NCBI GenBank assembly: GCA_037720595.1
Contig: JBBJLW010000015.1
Coordinates: 1 to 64,000 of the forward strand
Source: Gaiellasilicea sp037720595
Lineage (GTDB): Bacteria > Actinomycetota > Thermoleophilia > Gaiellales > Gaiellaceae
Reading direction: 5' to 3'
Length of the DNA stretch: 64,000 nt
Below, one piece after another: positions 26,592-34,489 of the stretch; position 1 is the stretch's first letter; each line of letters starts with the position of its first letter. The notes beneath the pieces are model-generated. The model was given only the letters and a program-made list of their open reading frames with translations. It did not search any database and was not told where the DNA came from. A program made the translations under genes and the position numbers.

Positions 26592-27479
26592 GTGTCCGCG
26601 CGCTTCACCAGGGCCGGCGCGAACGGCCGGCTCACGCTCGCCGTTCCGTCCAAGGGTCGGATGTCGGAGCCGGCTCTACGCCTCTGCGCGGACGCCGGCC
26701 TCAGCTTCGAGGCAACCGATCGCGCGCTGCTCGTCCCCTGCGCGAACGCGCCCGTAGACCTCCTCCTCGTCAGGCCGAGCGACATTCCGGAGTACGTGCA
26801 GGACGGCGTCGTCCACCTCGGGATCACGGGAGCCAATCTCGCTGTCGAGGCAGACGCGGACGTGCTCACCCTCGCGGAGCTCGGCTTCGCCCGCTGCACG
26901 CTGCAGGCTGCGGTGCCGGACGATTCTCCCCACGAGGACCTCGGATCGCTTGCCGGGCTCCGCGTCGCGACCGCGTATCCGGTGACGACGCGAGCCTGTC
27001 TCGTGCGGCTCGGAATCGCGGCAGAGCTCGTACCCGTCTCGGGCTCCGTCGAGGCTGCGCCACGCCTCGGGCTCTCCGACGCGATCGTCGATCTCGTCTC
27101 GACGGGCTCCACGGCGAGCGCGAACGGGCTCCGTCTCATCGGCACGCTCCTCGAGTCGCAAGCCGTACTCATCGGCGGCGAGGCCGCGGCGACCGAGAAG
27201 CGCGAGCTCGTGGAGCGTTTCCGGCTGATGATCTCGGGGGTCGTCGCGGCGCGCCGGCGCCGCTATCTGATGATGAACGCTCCTTCGTCGGCGCTGTCCG
27301 AGATCCAGGCATTGCTGCCCAGCATGGGCGCGCCGTCCGTGCTCAACCTCGCCGAGGAAGGGCAGATAGCGATCCATGCGGCTGTCGAGGCCGACGAGCT
27401 CTGGAATCTACTCGCGCCCCTGAAAGCAGCGGGCGCATCGTCGATTCTCGTGCTCCCGGTGGAGCGCCTCGTCCCGTGA
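26592..27479 (+). CDS. hisG: ATP phosphoribosyltransferase, long form
   Basis: 295 residues, including the C-terminal ACT-like regulatory domain (about 215-295), so the HisZ-independent long form. Seen: LTLAVPSKGRMSEP, the PRPP-binding IVDLVSTGSTASANGL near residues 165-180, and a C-terminal PSVLNLAEEGQIAIHAAV region where histidine feedback occurs in the family. It starts histidine synthesis. GTG at 26592 has a GGAGATAGGA site directly upstream, two bases after the yerC stop. Confidence 0.95.
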   Translation: MSARFTRAGANGRLTLAVPSKGRMSEPALRLCADAGLSFEATDRALLVPCANAPVDLLLVRPSDIPEYVQDGVVHLGITGANLAVEADADVLTLAELGFARCTLQAAVPDDSPHEDLGSLAGLRVATAYPVTTRACLVRLGIAAELVPVSGSVEAAPRLGLSDAIVDLVSTGSTASANGLRLIGTLLESQAVLIGGEAAATEKRELVERFRLMISGVVAARRRRYLMMNAPSSALSEIQALLPSMGAPSVLNLAEEGQIAIHAAVEADELWNLLAPLKAAGASSILVLPVERLVP

Positions 27480-28627
27480 GGGGAACCGGCCTCGAGGAGG
27501 TGCTGCCTCGCGTCGGCGAGATCGTGGCCGACGTCCGCGAGCGCGGTGACGCGGCGCTCGTCGATTGGACGGAGCGGCTCGACGGCCGCGTGAACGACGA
27601 ACAGTCGCTCCGGGTCTCGCCCGAGGCGCTCGCGGCCGCGACCATCGAGGACGATGTGCTCGACTCCGTCCGCTCGCTCGCCGCCGCCGTGCGTGAGGTG
27701 GCGCTCTCGCAGCGGCCGCTCGACACGCTCGTCGAAGCCGTGCCCGGGATCGTGACCGAGCGCCGCTGGCTTCCGCTGGCGTCGGTCGGTATCTACGTGC
27801 CGGGCGGGCGAGCCGCGTATCCGTCCTCTCTCGTGATGGCGGCGGTGCCGGCGCAGGTGGCCGGCGTCGATCGGATCGTCGTCGTCACGCCGCGCACCGC
27901 GGAGGTAACGCTGGCGGTGGCACGCGAACTCGGGATCGAGGAGGTCTACGCGGTCGGTGGCGCCCAGGCCATTGCCGCGCTCGCGTACGGAACGGAGACG
28001 ATCGCGCCGGTGGACAAGATCGTGGGGCCGGGCAACCGCTACGTGACCGCCGCGAAGCTGCTCGTCTCGAGCCGGGTTGCGATCGACCTCCCGGCCGGAC
28101 CCAGCGAGGTCGTCGTCATCGCCGACGCAAGCGCAGATCCCGCCCAGTGCGCCGCCGACCTTCTTGCCCAGGCCGAGCACGGACCCGACAGCGAGGCGAT
28201 CCTGCTCAGCCTCGATCCGATTCTGTCCGAGAGCGTGCGTAGCATTGTTCACGGATATGACAACGTGGCCGTTCAGGACATGGCTTCATTGGACGAAGCG
28301 CTGGCTCGCTCCGACGGCTACGCGCCCGAGCACCTGGAGCTCTGGTTGGCCGACTCCGACCCCGTCGTCGCGCGAGTGCGGAACGCGGGAACGATCTTCG
28401 TCCGCACCTCCGCAGTCGTCGGCGACTACGCCTCCGGAGCGACCCACGTCCTCCCGACCGGTGGGCTCGCGCGCGGGGCCGGTGGGCTCGGGCTCGAAGC
28501 CTTCCTCAAGTCCGTCCAGGTCGTGCGTGCGAGCGCGACGGGGCTCGAGCGCGCTCGCGAGATCGCGCTCCCGCTCGCGCGGATCGAAGGTCTGCCCCTG
28601 CACGCGGCAGCGCTGGATGTGCGATGA
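27476..28627 (+). CDS. hisD: Histidinol dehydrogenase
   Basis: 383 residues, shorter than the usual ~430 because the N-terminal arm begins late. Core motifs are intact: GIYVPGGRAAYPSSLVM, GGAQAIAALAYGT, IVGPGNRYVTAAK, DLPAGPSEVVVIAD, AQAEHGPDSEAI, YAPEHLEL (catalytic Glu/His pair) and VGDYASGATHVLPTGG. It oxidises histidinol to histidine in two NAD+-dependent steps. GTG 27476 overlaps hisG (GTGA) and its stop overlaps hisCB (ATGA). Confidence 0.93.
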   Translation: MRGTGLEEVLPRVGEIVADVRERGDAALVDWTERLDGRVNDEQSLRVSPEALAAATIEDDVLDSVRSLAAAVREVALSQRPLDTLVEAVPGIVTERRWLPLASVGIYVPGGRAAYPSSLVMAAVPAQVAGVDRIVVVTPRTAEVTLAVARELGIEEVYAVGGAQAIAALAYGTETIAPVDKIVGPGNRYVTAAKLLVSSRVAIDLPAGPSEVVVIADASADPAQCAADLLAQAEHGPDSEAILLSLDPILSESVRSIVHGYDNVAVQDMASLDEALARSDGYAPEHLELWLADSDPVVARVRNAGTIFVRTSAVVGDYASGATHVLPTGGLARGAGGLGLEAFLKSVQVVRASATGLERAREIALPLARIEGLPLHAAALDVR

Positions 28628-30201
28628 CGCCCGTCGCGCTATCCCTGCCGACCGGTTTCCGGCCCTACAGCTGGGCGACGAGCTCGGTCGAGGTGGCGGC
28701 CCGGCACGGGCTCCGCCTCGAGCAGATCCTGCGCTTCGACCAGAACACGCCGACGTTGCCCGGAGTGCCGAGGGTTTCGCTCGCTCAAAGCTTCGCGCGG
28801 CTCAACGAGTATCCCGACGGAACGTACCGGGAGCTGCGTGAGGCGGCCGCGTCGTACTGCGGCGTCGATGCAGATCAGATCGTGGTCGGTGCGGGTGCGG
28901 ATGAGCTGATCGCGCTCTGCGCGCGGACGTATCTCGGGCCGGGCGGGCGCGCCGCCGTCTCGCCGCCGACGTACGGGCTCTACCGGATCGTGACGGAGCT
29001 GGAAAGTGCGGAGGTCGTCGAGGAGCCGGACGGTGCGGCCGTGATCTGGGTCTGCAACCCGAACAACCCGACGGGAGAACTGCGCGATCCGGCCGAGCTA
29101 GCGGCGCTCGCGCGCGCCCACCCTTACGCAATCGTCGTCGTGGACGAGGCATACTTCGAATTCGCGGAAGCGACCTGCGTGCCGCTGGTCACCGAGCAGC
29201 CGAACCTGATCGTGCTGCGAACGCTCTCGAAGGCCTTTGGCCTCGCCTCGCTGCGCGTCGGCTACGCAATAGCCCACGCTGAGGTCGCAGCCGAGCTGGA
29301 GCTCCGACGAGCGCCCGCGAGCGTGTCCGGCCCGGCCGCGCGGATCGCGGCGGCGGCGCTCCGCGAGCCGAGGCTCGACGTGGCGGCCACGATTGCCGAG
29401 CGCGAGCGCGTTCGCGGAGCGCTGCTCGCCGCCGGGCACGACTGCCCCGAGTCGGCGGGCAACTTCGTCTTCGTCCAGACAGTCGAGCCGCTCGGCGAGC
29501 AGCTCGAGCGGCAGGGGCTCGTCGTGCGGAGCTTCGCCGAGGGGATCCGGGTCACGCTGCGGCGGGCGCGCGAGAACAACGTGCTGCTGGCCGCGCTCGG
29601 AGCCGTCAGCGAGACCGCGCCGAAAGGACGCGAGGCATACGTCGCACGGATCTCGACCGAGACGGCGCTGCGGGTCTCGCTCGAACTCGACGGGGATGGC
29701 CGCACGCGGGTCGAGACCGGGATCGGCTTTCTCGATCACCTGCTCACGCTCTGGGCCTTTCATGCCGGCTTCGATCTGGAGCTGCTCGCCGGCGGCGACC
29801 TCGACGTCGACGAGCACCACACCGTCGAGGACGTGCTCGCGGGGCTCGGCGATGCCGTCTCGGAGGCACTCGGCCCGCGGGAGGGAGTGGCGCGCTACGG
29901 CTCGGCAATCGTTCCTATGGACGAAGCTCGCGCTACCGCTGCCGTCGACCTCGTCCGGCGTCCGCACGCTGAGATCGAGCTCCGGTTCGGAGGCGAACGG
30001 GTCGGCGGGCTCGCGGTGACGCTGCTCGCGCATGCGCTGGAACGGTTCGCGTTGCAGGGCGGGTTCACGATCCACCTCACGGCCGCCGGCATCGACGACC
30101 ACCATGTCGCCGAGGCCGCGTTCAAGGCGCTCGGCCAGGCGCTCCGCCAGGCGTGTGCGGCGGGCGGCGAGGGCATCAGGTCGACAAAGGGCCTCGCGTG
30201 A
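28624..30201 (+). CDS. hisCB: Fused histidinol-phosphate aminotransferase / imidazoleglycerol-phosphate dehydratase (HisC-HisB)
   Basis: 525-residue single reading frame. Residues 1-331 are HisC: VGAGADELI, SPPTYGLY, CNPNNPTG, VVVDEAYFEF, and the PLP lysine K203 in TLSKAFGLASLRVGY. After a linker of a few residues (ETAPKGREAYVARIS) residues ~336-525 are HisB: GFLDHLLTLWAFHAGFDL, DEHHTVEDV and DDHHVAEAAFKALG, the Mn-binding His-rich motifs. It thus joins two non-consecutive histidine steps (dehydration of IGP and transamination of the product), which are in fact sequential. No stop or start codon pair marks a split, so this is a true fusion rather than overlapping genes. Confidence 0.92.
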   Translation: MTPVALSLPTGFRPYSWATSSVEVAARHGLRLEQILRFDQNTPTLPGVPRVSLAQSFARLNEYPDGTYRELREAAASYCGVDADQIVVGAGADELIALCARTYLGPGGRAAVSPPTYGLYRIVTELESAEVVEEPDGAAVIWVCNPNNPTGELRDPAELAALARAHPYAIVVVDEAYFEFAEATCVPLVTEQPNLIVLRTLSKAFGLASLRVGYAIAHAEVAAELELRRAPASVSGPAARIAAAALREPRLDVAATIAERERVRGALLAAGHDCPESAGNFVFVQTVEPLGEQLERQGLVVRSFAEGIRVTLRRARENNVLLAALGAVSETAPKGREAYVARISTETALRVSLELDGDGRTRVETGIGFLDHLLTLWAFHAGFDLELLAGGDLDVDEHHTVEDVLAGLGDAVSEALGPREGVARYGSAIVPMDEARATAAVDLVRRPHAEIELRFGGERVGGLAVTLLAHALERFALQGGFTIHLTAAGIDDHHVAEAAFKALGQALRQACAAGGEGIRSTKGLA

Positions 30202-30791
30202 AGGTCGTCCTGGCCGACTACGGTGCGGGCAACACGCGCAGCGTCTGCGCCGCGCTCGCCCGTGCAGGAGCGGAGCCCATCGTCTCGACGGCGCCCGAAG
30301 AGATCCGCAAGGCACGGCTCGCGGTGATCGCCGGGGTCGGGCACGTTGCGAGCGCCGCGCGCGGGATTGCGCCGGTCGAGGAGGCCCTGCGAGCGCGCGC
30401 CGCCGCCGGCCGGCCGATTCTCGGCATCTGCGTCGGAATGCAGCTCTTCTTCGAGGAAAGCGAGGAGGGCGGTCGCGGCCTCGGGTTGCTTGCCGGCCCG
30501 GTGCAGAGGCTGCGGGCGAGCCGCGTCCCGCACATGGGCTGGAACGAGCTCACCTCGGTGCGCGACTCGCGCCTGCTCGACGGGCTCGAGGACGCGGACG
30601 TCTACTTCGCCCACAGCTTCGCCGTCGTGCCGGCTGACGACATCGTGATCGCGCACGTCGATCACGAGGGTGCGGTCATCGCGGCGGTCGAGTCGGGCCA
30701 GCTCGCCGGCGTCCAGTTCCATCCCGAACGAAGTGGCGCGGCAGGCGCGCGCCTGCTCGAAAACGCGCTGGCGTGGTCAAGAAGCGCCTGA
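30198..30791 (+). CDS. hisH: Imidazole glycerol phosphate synthase, glutaminase subunit
   Basis: 197-residue class-I glutamine amidotransferase. Nucleophile Cys in GICVGMQLFFEES, and the His/Glu pair in GVQFHPERSG complete the triad; N-terminal VVLADYGAGNTRSV is the HisH hallmark. It feeds ammonia to HisF. GTG 30198 overlaps the hisCB stop; it overlaps hisF by 19 bases. Confidence 0.95.
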   Translation: MKVVLADYGAGNTRSVCAALARAGAEPIVSTAPEEIRKARLAVIAGVGHVASAARGIAPVEEALRARAAAGRPILGICVGMQLFFEESEEGGRGLGLLAGPVQRLRASRVPHMGWNELTSVRDSRLLDGLEDADVYFAHSFAVVPADDIVIAHVDHEGAVIAAVESGQLAGVQFHPERSGAAGARLLENALAWSRSA

Positions 30792-31513
30792 TCCCCTGCC
30801 TCGACGTCGCCGGCGGCCGCGTGGTCAAGGGCGTCCGCTTCGAGTCGCTCCGCGATGTCGGCGATCCCGTCGAGCTCGCGCAGCGTTATTCCGAGCTCGG
30901 CGCCGACGAGCTCGTCTTCCTCGACATCACCGCGAGCGTCGAAGGACGTGGCCCGATTCTCGAGCTCGTCGAGCGGGCGGCGGAGATGCTGACGGTGCCG
31001 TTCACGGTGGGCGGCGGCGTCGCCGAGCTCGAGGACGCTCGCGCGCTGCTGCGCTCGGGTGCGGACAAGGTCGCGATCAATCGCGCCGCGGTCGACGACC
31101 CCGGTCTGCTCTCGGCGCTCGCGGACGAATTCGGATCTCAGGCCGTCGTCTGCGCGGTGGATTCGCGTCGCGGCGAGGTGGTCACGCACGGAGGCCGTAA
31201 CGGGCGCGGGCTCGATGCGGCCGAATGGGCGTGCGAAGCGGTCAGGCGCGGTGCGGGCGAGCTCCTTGTCACCTCGATCGACGCGGACGGGACACGCGAC
31301 GGCTACGACCTCGAGCTGACGGCTTCGATCGCGACGGCGGTCCGCGTCCCGGTGATCGCCTCGGGCGGCGCCGGCCAGTCGTCGCATCTCGGCGACGCAT
31401 TCGCCGCGGGAGCCGAGGCGGCGCTCGTCGCATCGATCGTCCACGAGCGCCCGGAGCGGCTTCGCGAGCTGAAAGCCGAGCTGAAGGCGGCGGGATGGCC
31501 GATCCGGATCTGA
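30773..31513 (+). CDS. hisF: Imidazole glycerol phosphate synthase, cyclase subunit
   Basis: 246-residue (beta/alpha)8 barrel. KRLIPCLDVAGGRVVKG contains the catalytic Asp11-type residue, FLDITAS and VGGGV follow, AVDSRRGE and TSIDADGTRDGYD (second Asp) and IASGGAG complete the active face. Forms the HisF-HisH complex that makes IGP and AICAR. GTG at 30773 gives the family N-terminus exactly; the overlap with hisH suits a coupled 1:1 complex. Confidence 0.95.
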   Translation: MVKKRLIPCLDVAGGRVVKGVRFESLRDVGDPVELAQRYSELGADELVFLDITASVEGRGPILELVERAAEMLTVPFTVGGGVAELEDARALLRSGADKVAINRAAVDDPGLLSALADEFGSQAVVCAVDSRRGEVVTHGGRNGRGLDAAEWACEAVRRGAGELLVTSIDADGTRDGYDLELTASIATAVRVPVIASGGAGQSSHLGDAFAAGAEAALVASIVHERPERLRELKAELKAAGWPIRI

Positions 31514-32040
31514 TCCCCGCAATCGTCCAGGATGCCGACTCCAGACGCGTGCTGATGCTCGCCTGGATGGACGAGGCGGCGTTGCGGCTGACCCGCGAGA
31601 GCGGCGAGGCCTGGTTCTGGAGCCGCTCCCGGCGACGGCTCTGGCGAAAGGGCGAATCGTCCGGCAACACGCTGGCCGTCGAGGAGCTGCGTGACGACTG
31701 CGACGGCGACGCGATCCTCCTCCGCGTCCGACCCGCCGGCCCGACCTGTCACACGGGCTCGAGCTCCTGCTTCGCCCCGTGGCTCTGGCGCCGGATCAAG
31801 GAGCGCGAGCGCGCGCGTCCGGAGGGCTCGTACGTCGTCTCGCTGCTCGACGACCCCGCGCTCGCCGCCCGCAAGGTTGGTGAGGAGGGTCTCGAAGCCG
31901 CGCTCGCGGGCGCGGCTGAGTCGGACCAGCGGCTCGTCGAGGAAATCGCCGACCTCTGGTTCCACAGCTACGCGCTCCTCGCGGCGCGGGGCCTCGATCC
32001 GGCGCTCGTCGAGGACGAGCTCAAACGCAGGACGGCCTGA
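31495..32040 (+). CDS. hisIE: Fused phosphoribosyl-AMP cyclohydrolase / phosphoribosyl-ATP pyrophosphatase
   Basis: 181 residues. HisI domain (1-~105): VLMLAWMDEAAL, WSRSRRRLWRKGESSGN, RDDCDGDA metal site and GPTCHTG. HisE domain (~110-181): ARKVGEEGLEAALAG and EIADLWFHSYALLAARGL. Carries out steps 2 and 3 of the pathway. ATG 31495 overlaps hisF by 19 bases. Last gene of the plus-strand his operon. Confidence 0.95.
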   Translation: MADPDLIPAIVQDADSRRVLMLAWMDEAALRLTRESGEAWFWSRSRRRLWRKGESSGNTLAVEELRDDCDGDAILLRVRPAGPTCHTGSSSCFAPWLWRRIKERERARPEGSYVVSLLDDPALAARKVGEEGLEAALAGAAESDQRLVEEIADLWFHSYALLAARGLDPALVEDELKRRTA

Positions 32041-32169
32041 TTCCCGTGGAGAAACCGACACGCATCCGCGACGTTCGCGTCACACCTGCGTGAGACGATC
32101 CTCGATAGCGTTTCGGTAGGGACACCCGGGGTGCCCCTGGGGGCAACGTAGGGGCCCCGTTTCGGCGGC
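32041..32169. terminator. Convergent 3' region after hisIE with several GC hairpins
   Basis: 129 bases between convergent genes. Around 32,128-32,145 TGCCC/GGGCA and nearby GGGGC/GCCCC pairings give stacked hairpins likely to end both transcripts. Upstream, near 32,065-32,095, a CGTCACACC...GTGAG stretch resembles one at 45,170-45,200 (see findings). No T-tract. Confidence 0.4.
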
Positions 32170-33117
32170 TCAGGGCGACAGAAACTCGACGCCGAAGCGC
32201 TCCAGCGCCTCGACGAAGTCGCCGCGTCGGCCCAGGGCGTGTGCGCACCGGGCCGAGTACGCCACGACGTAGAGCGTGACCGCCGCGATCTCCTCGCGCT
32301 CGCTGCGCGAGAGACGCGAGCTGCGCGCGGCCGAGTAGGCGTCGACGAATGCCCGTGCTTCGTCAGGCGTCGGCGCATACGGGACGTCGAGCTCGTAGTT
32401 CGCGGTGAATGTGGCAGCGGCGGTGCCGACGAGCTTCGTCTCGGTCGAAAGGTCGAGGCTGTCCCAGTCGTAGATGACTGAGATCTCCCCGCTGACGAAA
32501 CGCATGTGCTTCGCGCTCCAGTCGGAATGACCGACAAGCGGCCTGCCGGCGCCGACGAGCCTCTTCCCTCGAGCCGCAAGCTCGTCGATCCTTTCCGCCC
32601 TGGCCGCGGTCGCTGCGAAGTCGAATATTGGGCTGTGCGCCGCTGGTGGCCAGAGCCCCGCCCCGGCCCATAGCCGCCAGCCTCGTCCGAGTCCGATGAC
32701 TGCGCCGAGGCTCCGCGTCAGCTCGAGCTGCGTCGCGAGCGACCGCGCCAGCTCCCGCCTGATCTCGGGCCGGTGCGCGTCCTCCCAAGATCCTTCGTCG
32801 CGAAACTCCTGGGCGAGCCCGAGCCCGCGTCCGAGGGGAGCGGGGCCGCCAAGCGGCAGCGGAACGGGATAACCCGCGGCATGGAGAAACGCCTGCACCT
32901 CGCGCACGGCCGTGAGAAAGCTCTCGTCCCGACCAGGCTGGTGCGCCTTCACTACAACCCGCCTACCGTCCTCGAGCTCGAGCGCGCGGACGATTCCCGC
33001 GCTCGCCCGCTCGAAGACCACTTCCCGTATGCCACTGCCGAGCTCGACGCGACAGAACCGTTCGAACGCCTCGTCCGGTGGCTCGGTGCCGAAGACGGCC
33101 TCGAGCAGCGCGCTCAT
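32170..33117 (-). CDS. APH/choline-kinase-like phosphotransferase family protein
   Basis: 315 residues. The kinase-like fold is suggested by VVVKAHQPGRDE (the ATP-binding Lys), a catalytic-loop-like GHSDWSAKHMRF and VIYDWDSL, equivalent to the HxDxxxxN and DxD metal motifs of aminoglycoside phosphotransferases. The catalytic-loop Asn is replaced by His (SDWSAKH), so activity is uncertain. The substrate is unknown; chromosomal members often phosphorylate small metabolites rather than antibiotics. ATG 33117 overlaps the lysA stop (ATGA). Confidence 0.7.
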   Translation of the reverse strand: MSALLEAVFGTEPPDEAFERFCRVELGSGIREVVFERASAGIVRALELEDGRRVVVKAHQPGRDESFLTAVREVQAFLHAAGYPVPLPLGGPAPLGRGLGLAQEFRDEGSWEDAHRPEIRRELARSLATQLELTRSLGAVIGLGRGWRLWAGAGLWPPAAHSPIFDFAATAARAERIDELAARGKRLVGAGRPLVGHSDWSAKHMRFVSGEISVIYDWDSLDLSTETKLVGTAAATFTANYELDVPYAPTPDEARAFVDAYSAARSSRLSRSEREEIAAVTLYVVAYSARCAHALGRRGDFVEALERFGVEFLSP

Positions 33118-34373
33118 GATTCGCGGGCGAGCAGGTCTTCGACGGTCTCACGCCTCAGGATCTCCCGCACCTCACCGTCCAGCACGAGTACCGCAGCGGG
33201 TCGCGGCACGCCGTTGTAGGTCGACGCCATTCCCAGCGTGTAAGCACCCGTCGCGGGCACGGCGAGCACGTCGCCGCGTCGTGGCTCGGGCAGCCGGACG
33301 CTCTCGATCAGGACGTCGCCGGACTCGCAGTGCTTGCCGGCGATCGTGAACGGCTCGTCGGCCGACTTCTCCTCTGCGCGGTTCGCGAGCATCGCCGCGT
33401 ACCGGGCGCCGTAGAGCTGAGGGCGCGGGTTGTCGGACATACCGCCGTCGATCGCGACATACCTCCTGTCGCCGGCGCGCTTGCTCGCTCCGACCGTGTA
33501 GAGCGTGCAGGCTGCGGAGCCGACGAGTGAGCGACCCGGCTCGAGGATCAGACTCGGCTCTGGCAGCCTCCGTTGCGACCAGGCCCGTGCGACGGCTTCG
33601 ACGATGACGCGCACGAGCTCCTCGATCGGCGGCTCCGGCTCCTCCAGGACGTGCCTGATCCCGAAGCCCCCGCCGACGTCGACGATCCGCGGCGTCCAAC
33701 CGAGCTCGTCCCGGACCCGCACGGTGAAATCCGCGAGCAGCTCCACTGCCTGAAGATGCGCCCGCGAATCCGCAAGCTGCGAGCCGACGTGGACGTGCAA
33801 TCCCTCCACCTCGACCCCTGCCGCAAGCGCTCGCCGGATCGCCTCCAGCGCGTCGTCGGCGTCGAGTCCGAACTTGGAGCCCCGATGACCGGTCCGGATC
33901 GCCACGTGCGTCTCGGACTCGACGCCGGGCGTTACGCGCACAAGCGCACGCCGGACCCCGGCCACAGCCGCCCGCTCTGGCTCGTCGAGCGCATCGAGCA
34001 CGACGAGCGCGCCCAGCTCGGCCGCGGCGCCCAGCTCCTCATCCGACTTGTTGTTGCCGTGGACGAGGATCCGCGTGCCCCCGATTCCCGCGGCCCGCGC
34101 GAAGGCGAGCTCACCGAGCGTCGAGACATCCGCCCCCACCCCTTCCTCTGCGAGCAGCCGCAGCAGGGCGGCGTTCGCGAACGCCTTCGTCCCGTAGACG
34201 ACGAGCGCCTCGGGGGCGGCGGCGCGGAACAGCCTGGCCCGTGCCCGGAGCGAGCGCTCGCAGTAGACGACGAGCGGCGTCCCGAAGCGCTCCACGAGCG
34301 CGCTCGCGGGGATCGCGCCGACCGTCAGCCTACCGCTCTCGATCCTGGCCGTTTCCGGGAACAGTGCTAGCAT
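33114..34373 (-). CDS. lysA: Diaminopimelate decarboxylase
   Basis: 419-residue fold-type III PLP enzyme. PLP lysine in VVYGTKAFANAALL, HVHVGSQL, DVGGGFGIRH, the EPGRSLVG phosphate site, DGGMSDNPRP, and the catalytic Cys region KHCESGDVL. Converts meso-diaminopimelate to lysine. ATG at 34373 is the start; no good Shine-Dalgarno is visible. It is divergent from the leuS leader and coupled to the kinase-like gene downstream. Confidence 0.94.
   Translation of the reverse strand: MLALFPETARIESGRLTVGAIPASALVERFGTPLVVYCERSLRARARLFRAAAPEALVVYGTKAFANAALLRLLAEEGVGADVSTLGELAFARAAGIGGTRILVHGNNKSDEELGAAAELGALVVLDALDEPERAAVAGVRRALVRVTPGVESETHVAIRTGHRGSKFGLDADDALEAIRRALAAGVEVEGLHVHVGSQLADSRAHLQAVELLADFTVRVRDELGWTPRIVDVGGGFGIRHVLEEPEPPIEELVRVIVEAVARAWSQRRLPEPSLILEPGRSLVGSAACTLYTVGASKRAGDRRYVAIDGGMSDNPRPQLYGARYAAMLANRAEEKSADEPFTIAGKHCESGDVLIESVRLPEPRRGDVLAVPATGAYTLGMASTYNGVPRPAAVLVLDGEVREILRRETVEDLLARES
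34368..34373 (+). promoter_or_regulatory. Putative -10 box of the leuS leader transcript
   Basis: TAGCAT on the plus strand, identical to the hisA box, overlapping the lysA start codon on the other strand. It would start an RNA near 34,380, about 110 bases before leuS. Confidence 0.4.
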
Positions 34374-34443
34374 GCGAGCCAGTGAAGCAGCTTCTTCGAT
34401 AGCGCAGGAAGCGAACGCGGCCCTGCCGTGCAGCTTCCTCCCG
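34374..34443 (+). ncRNA. Structured leader RNA upstream of leuS
   Basis: Contains GAAGC-A-GCTTC near 34,384 and a larger AGGAAGC ... GCTTCCT stem (about 34,407-34,442) with an inner GCGG/CCGT helix, followed by the intrinsic terminator at 34,444. The layout resembles a transcription attenuator or a short terminated sRNA. It lacks the T-box core sequence, so the class is unknown. Confidence 0.4.
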
Positions 34444-34467
34444 GCCTCTCTCGCGAGAGGCTTTTTT
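34444..34467 (+). terminator. Intrinsic terminator in the leuS leader
   Basis: Perfect 7-bp stem GCCTCTC/GAGAGGC with a TCGC loop directly followed by TTTTTT (34462-34467). It is the clearest T-tract terminator in the window and lies 22 bases before the leuS ATG. Because lysA runs the other way, it can only act on leuS-directed transcription. Confidence 0.8.
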
Positions 34468-34489
34468 GTACCCGAAACGAGTGGCAGAG

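Noticed and set aside
34374..34489. T-box or SRP RNA in the leuS leader
   Set aside because: No AGGGTGG-type T-box core and no GGAAGGAAGCAG-type SRP loop; only generic stems plus a terminator are present.
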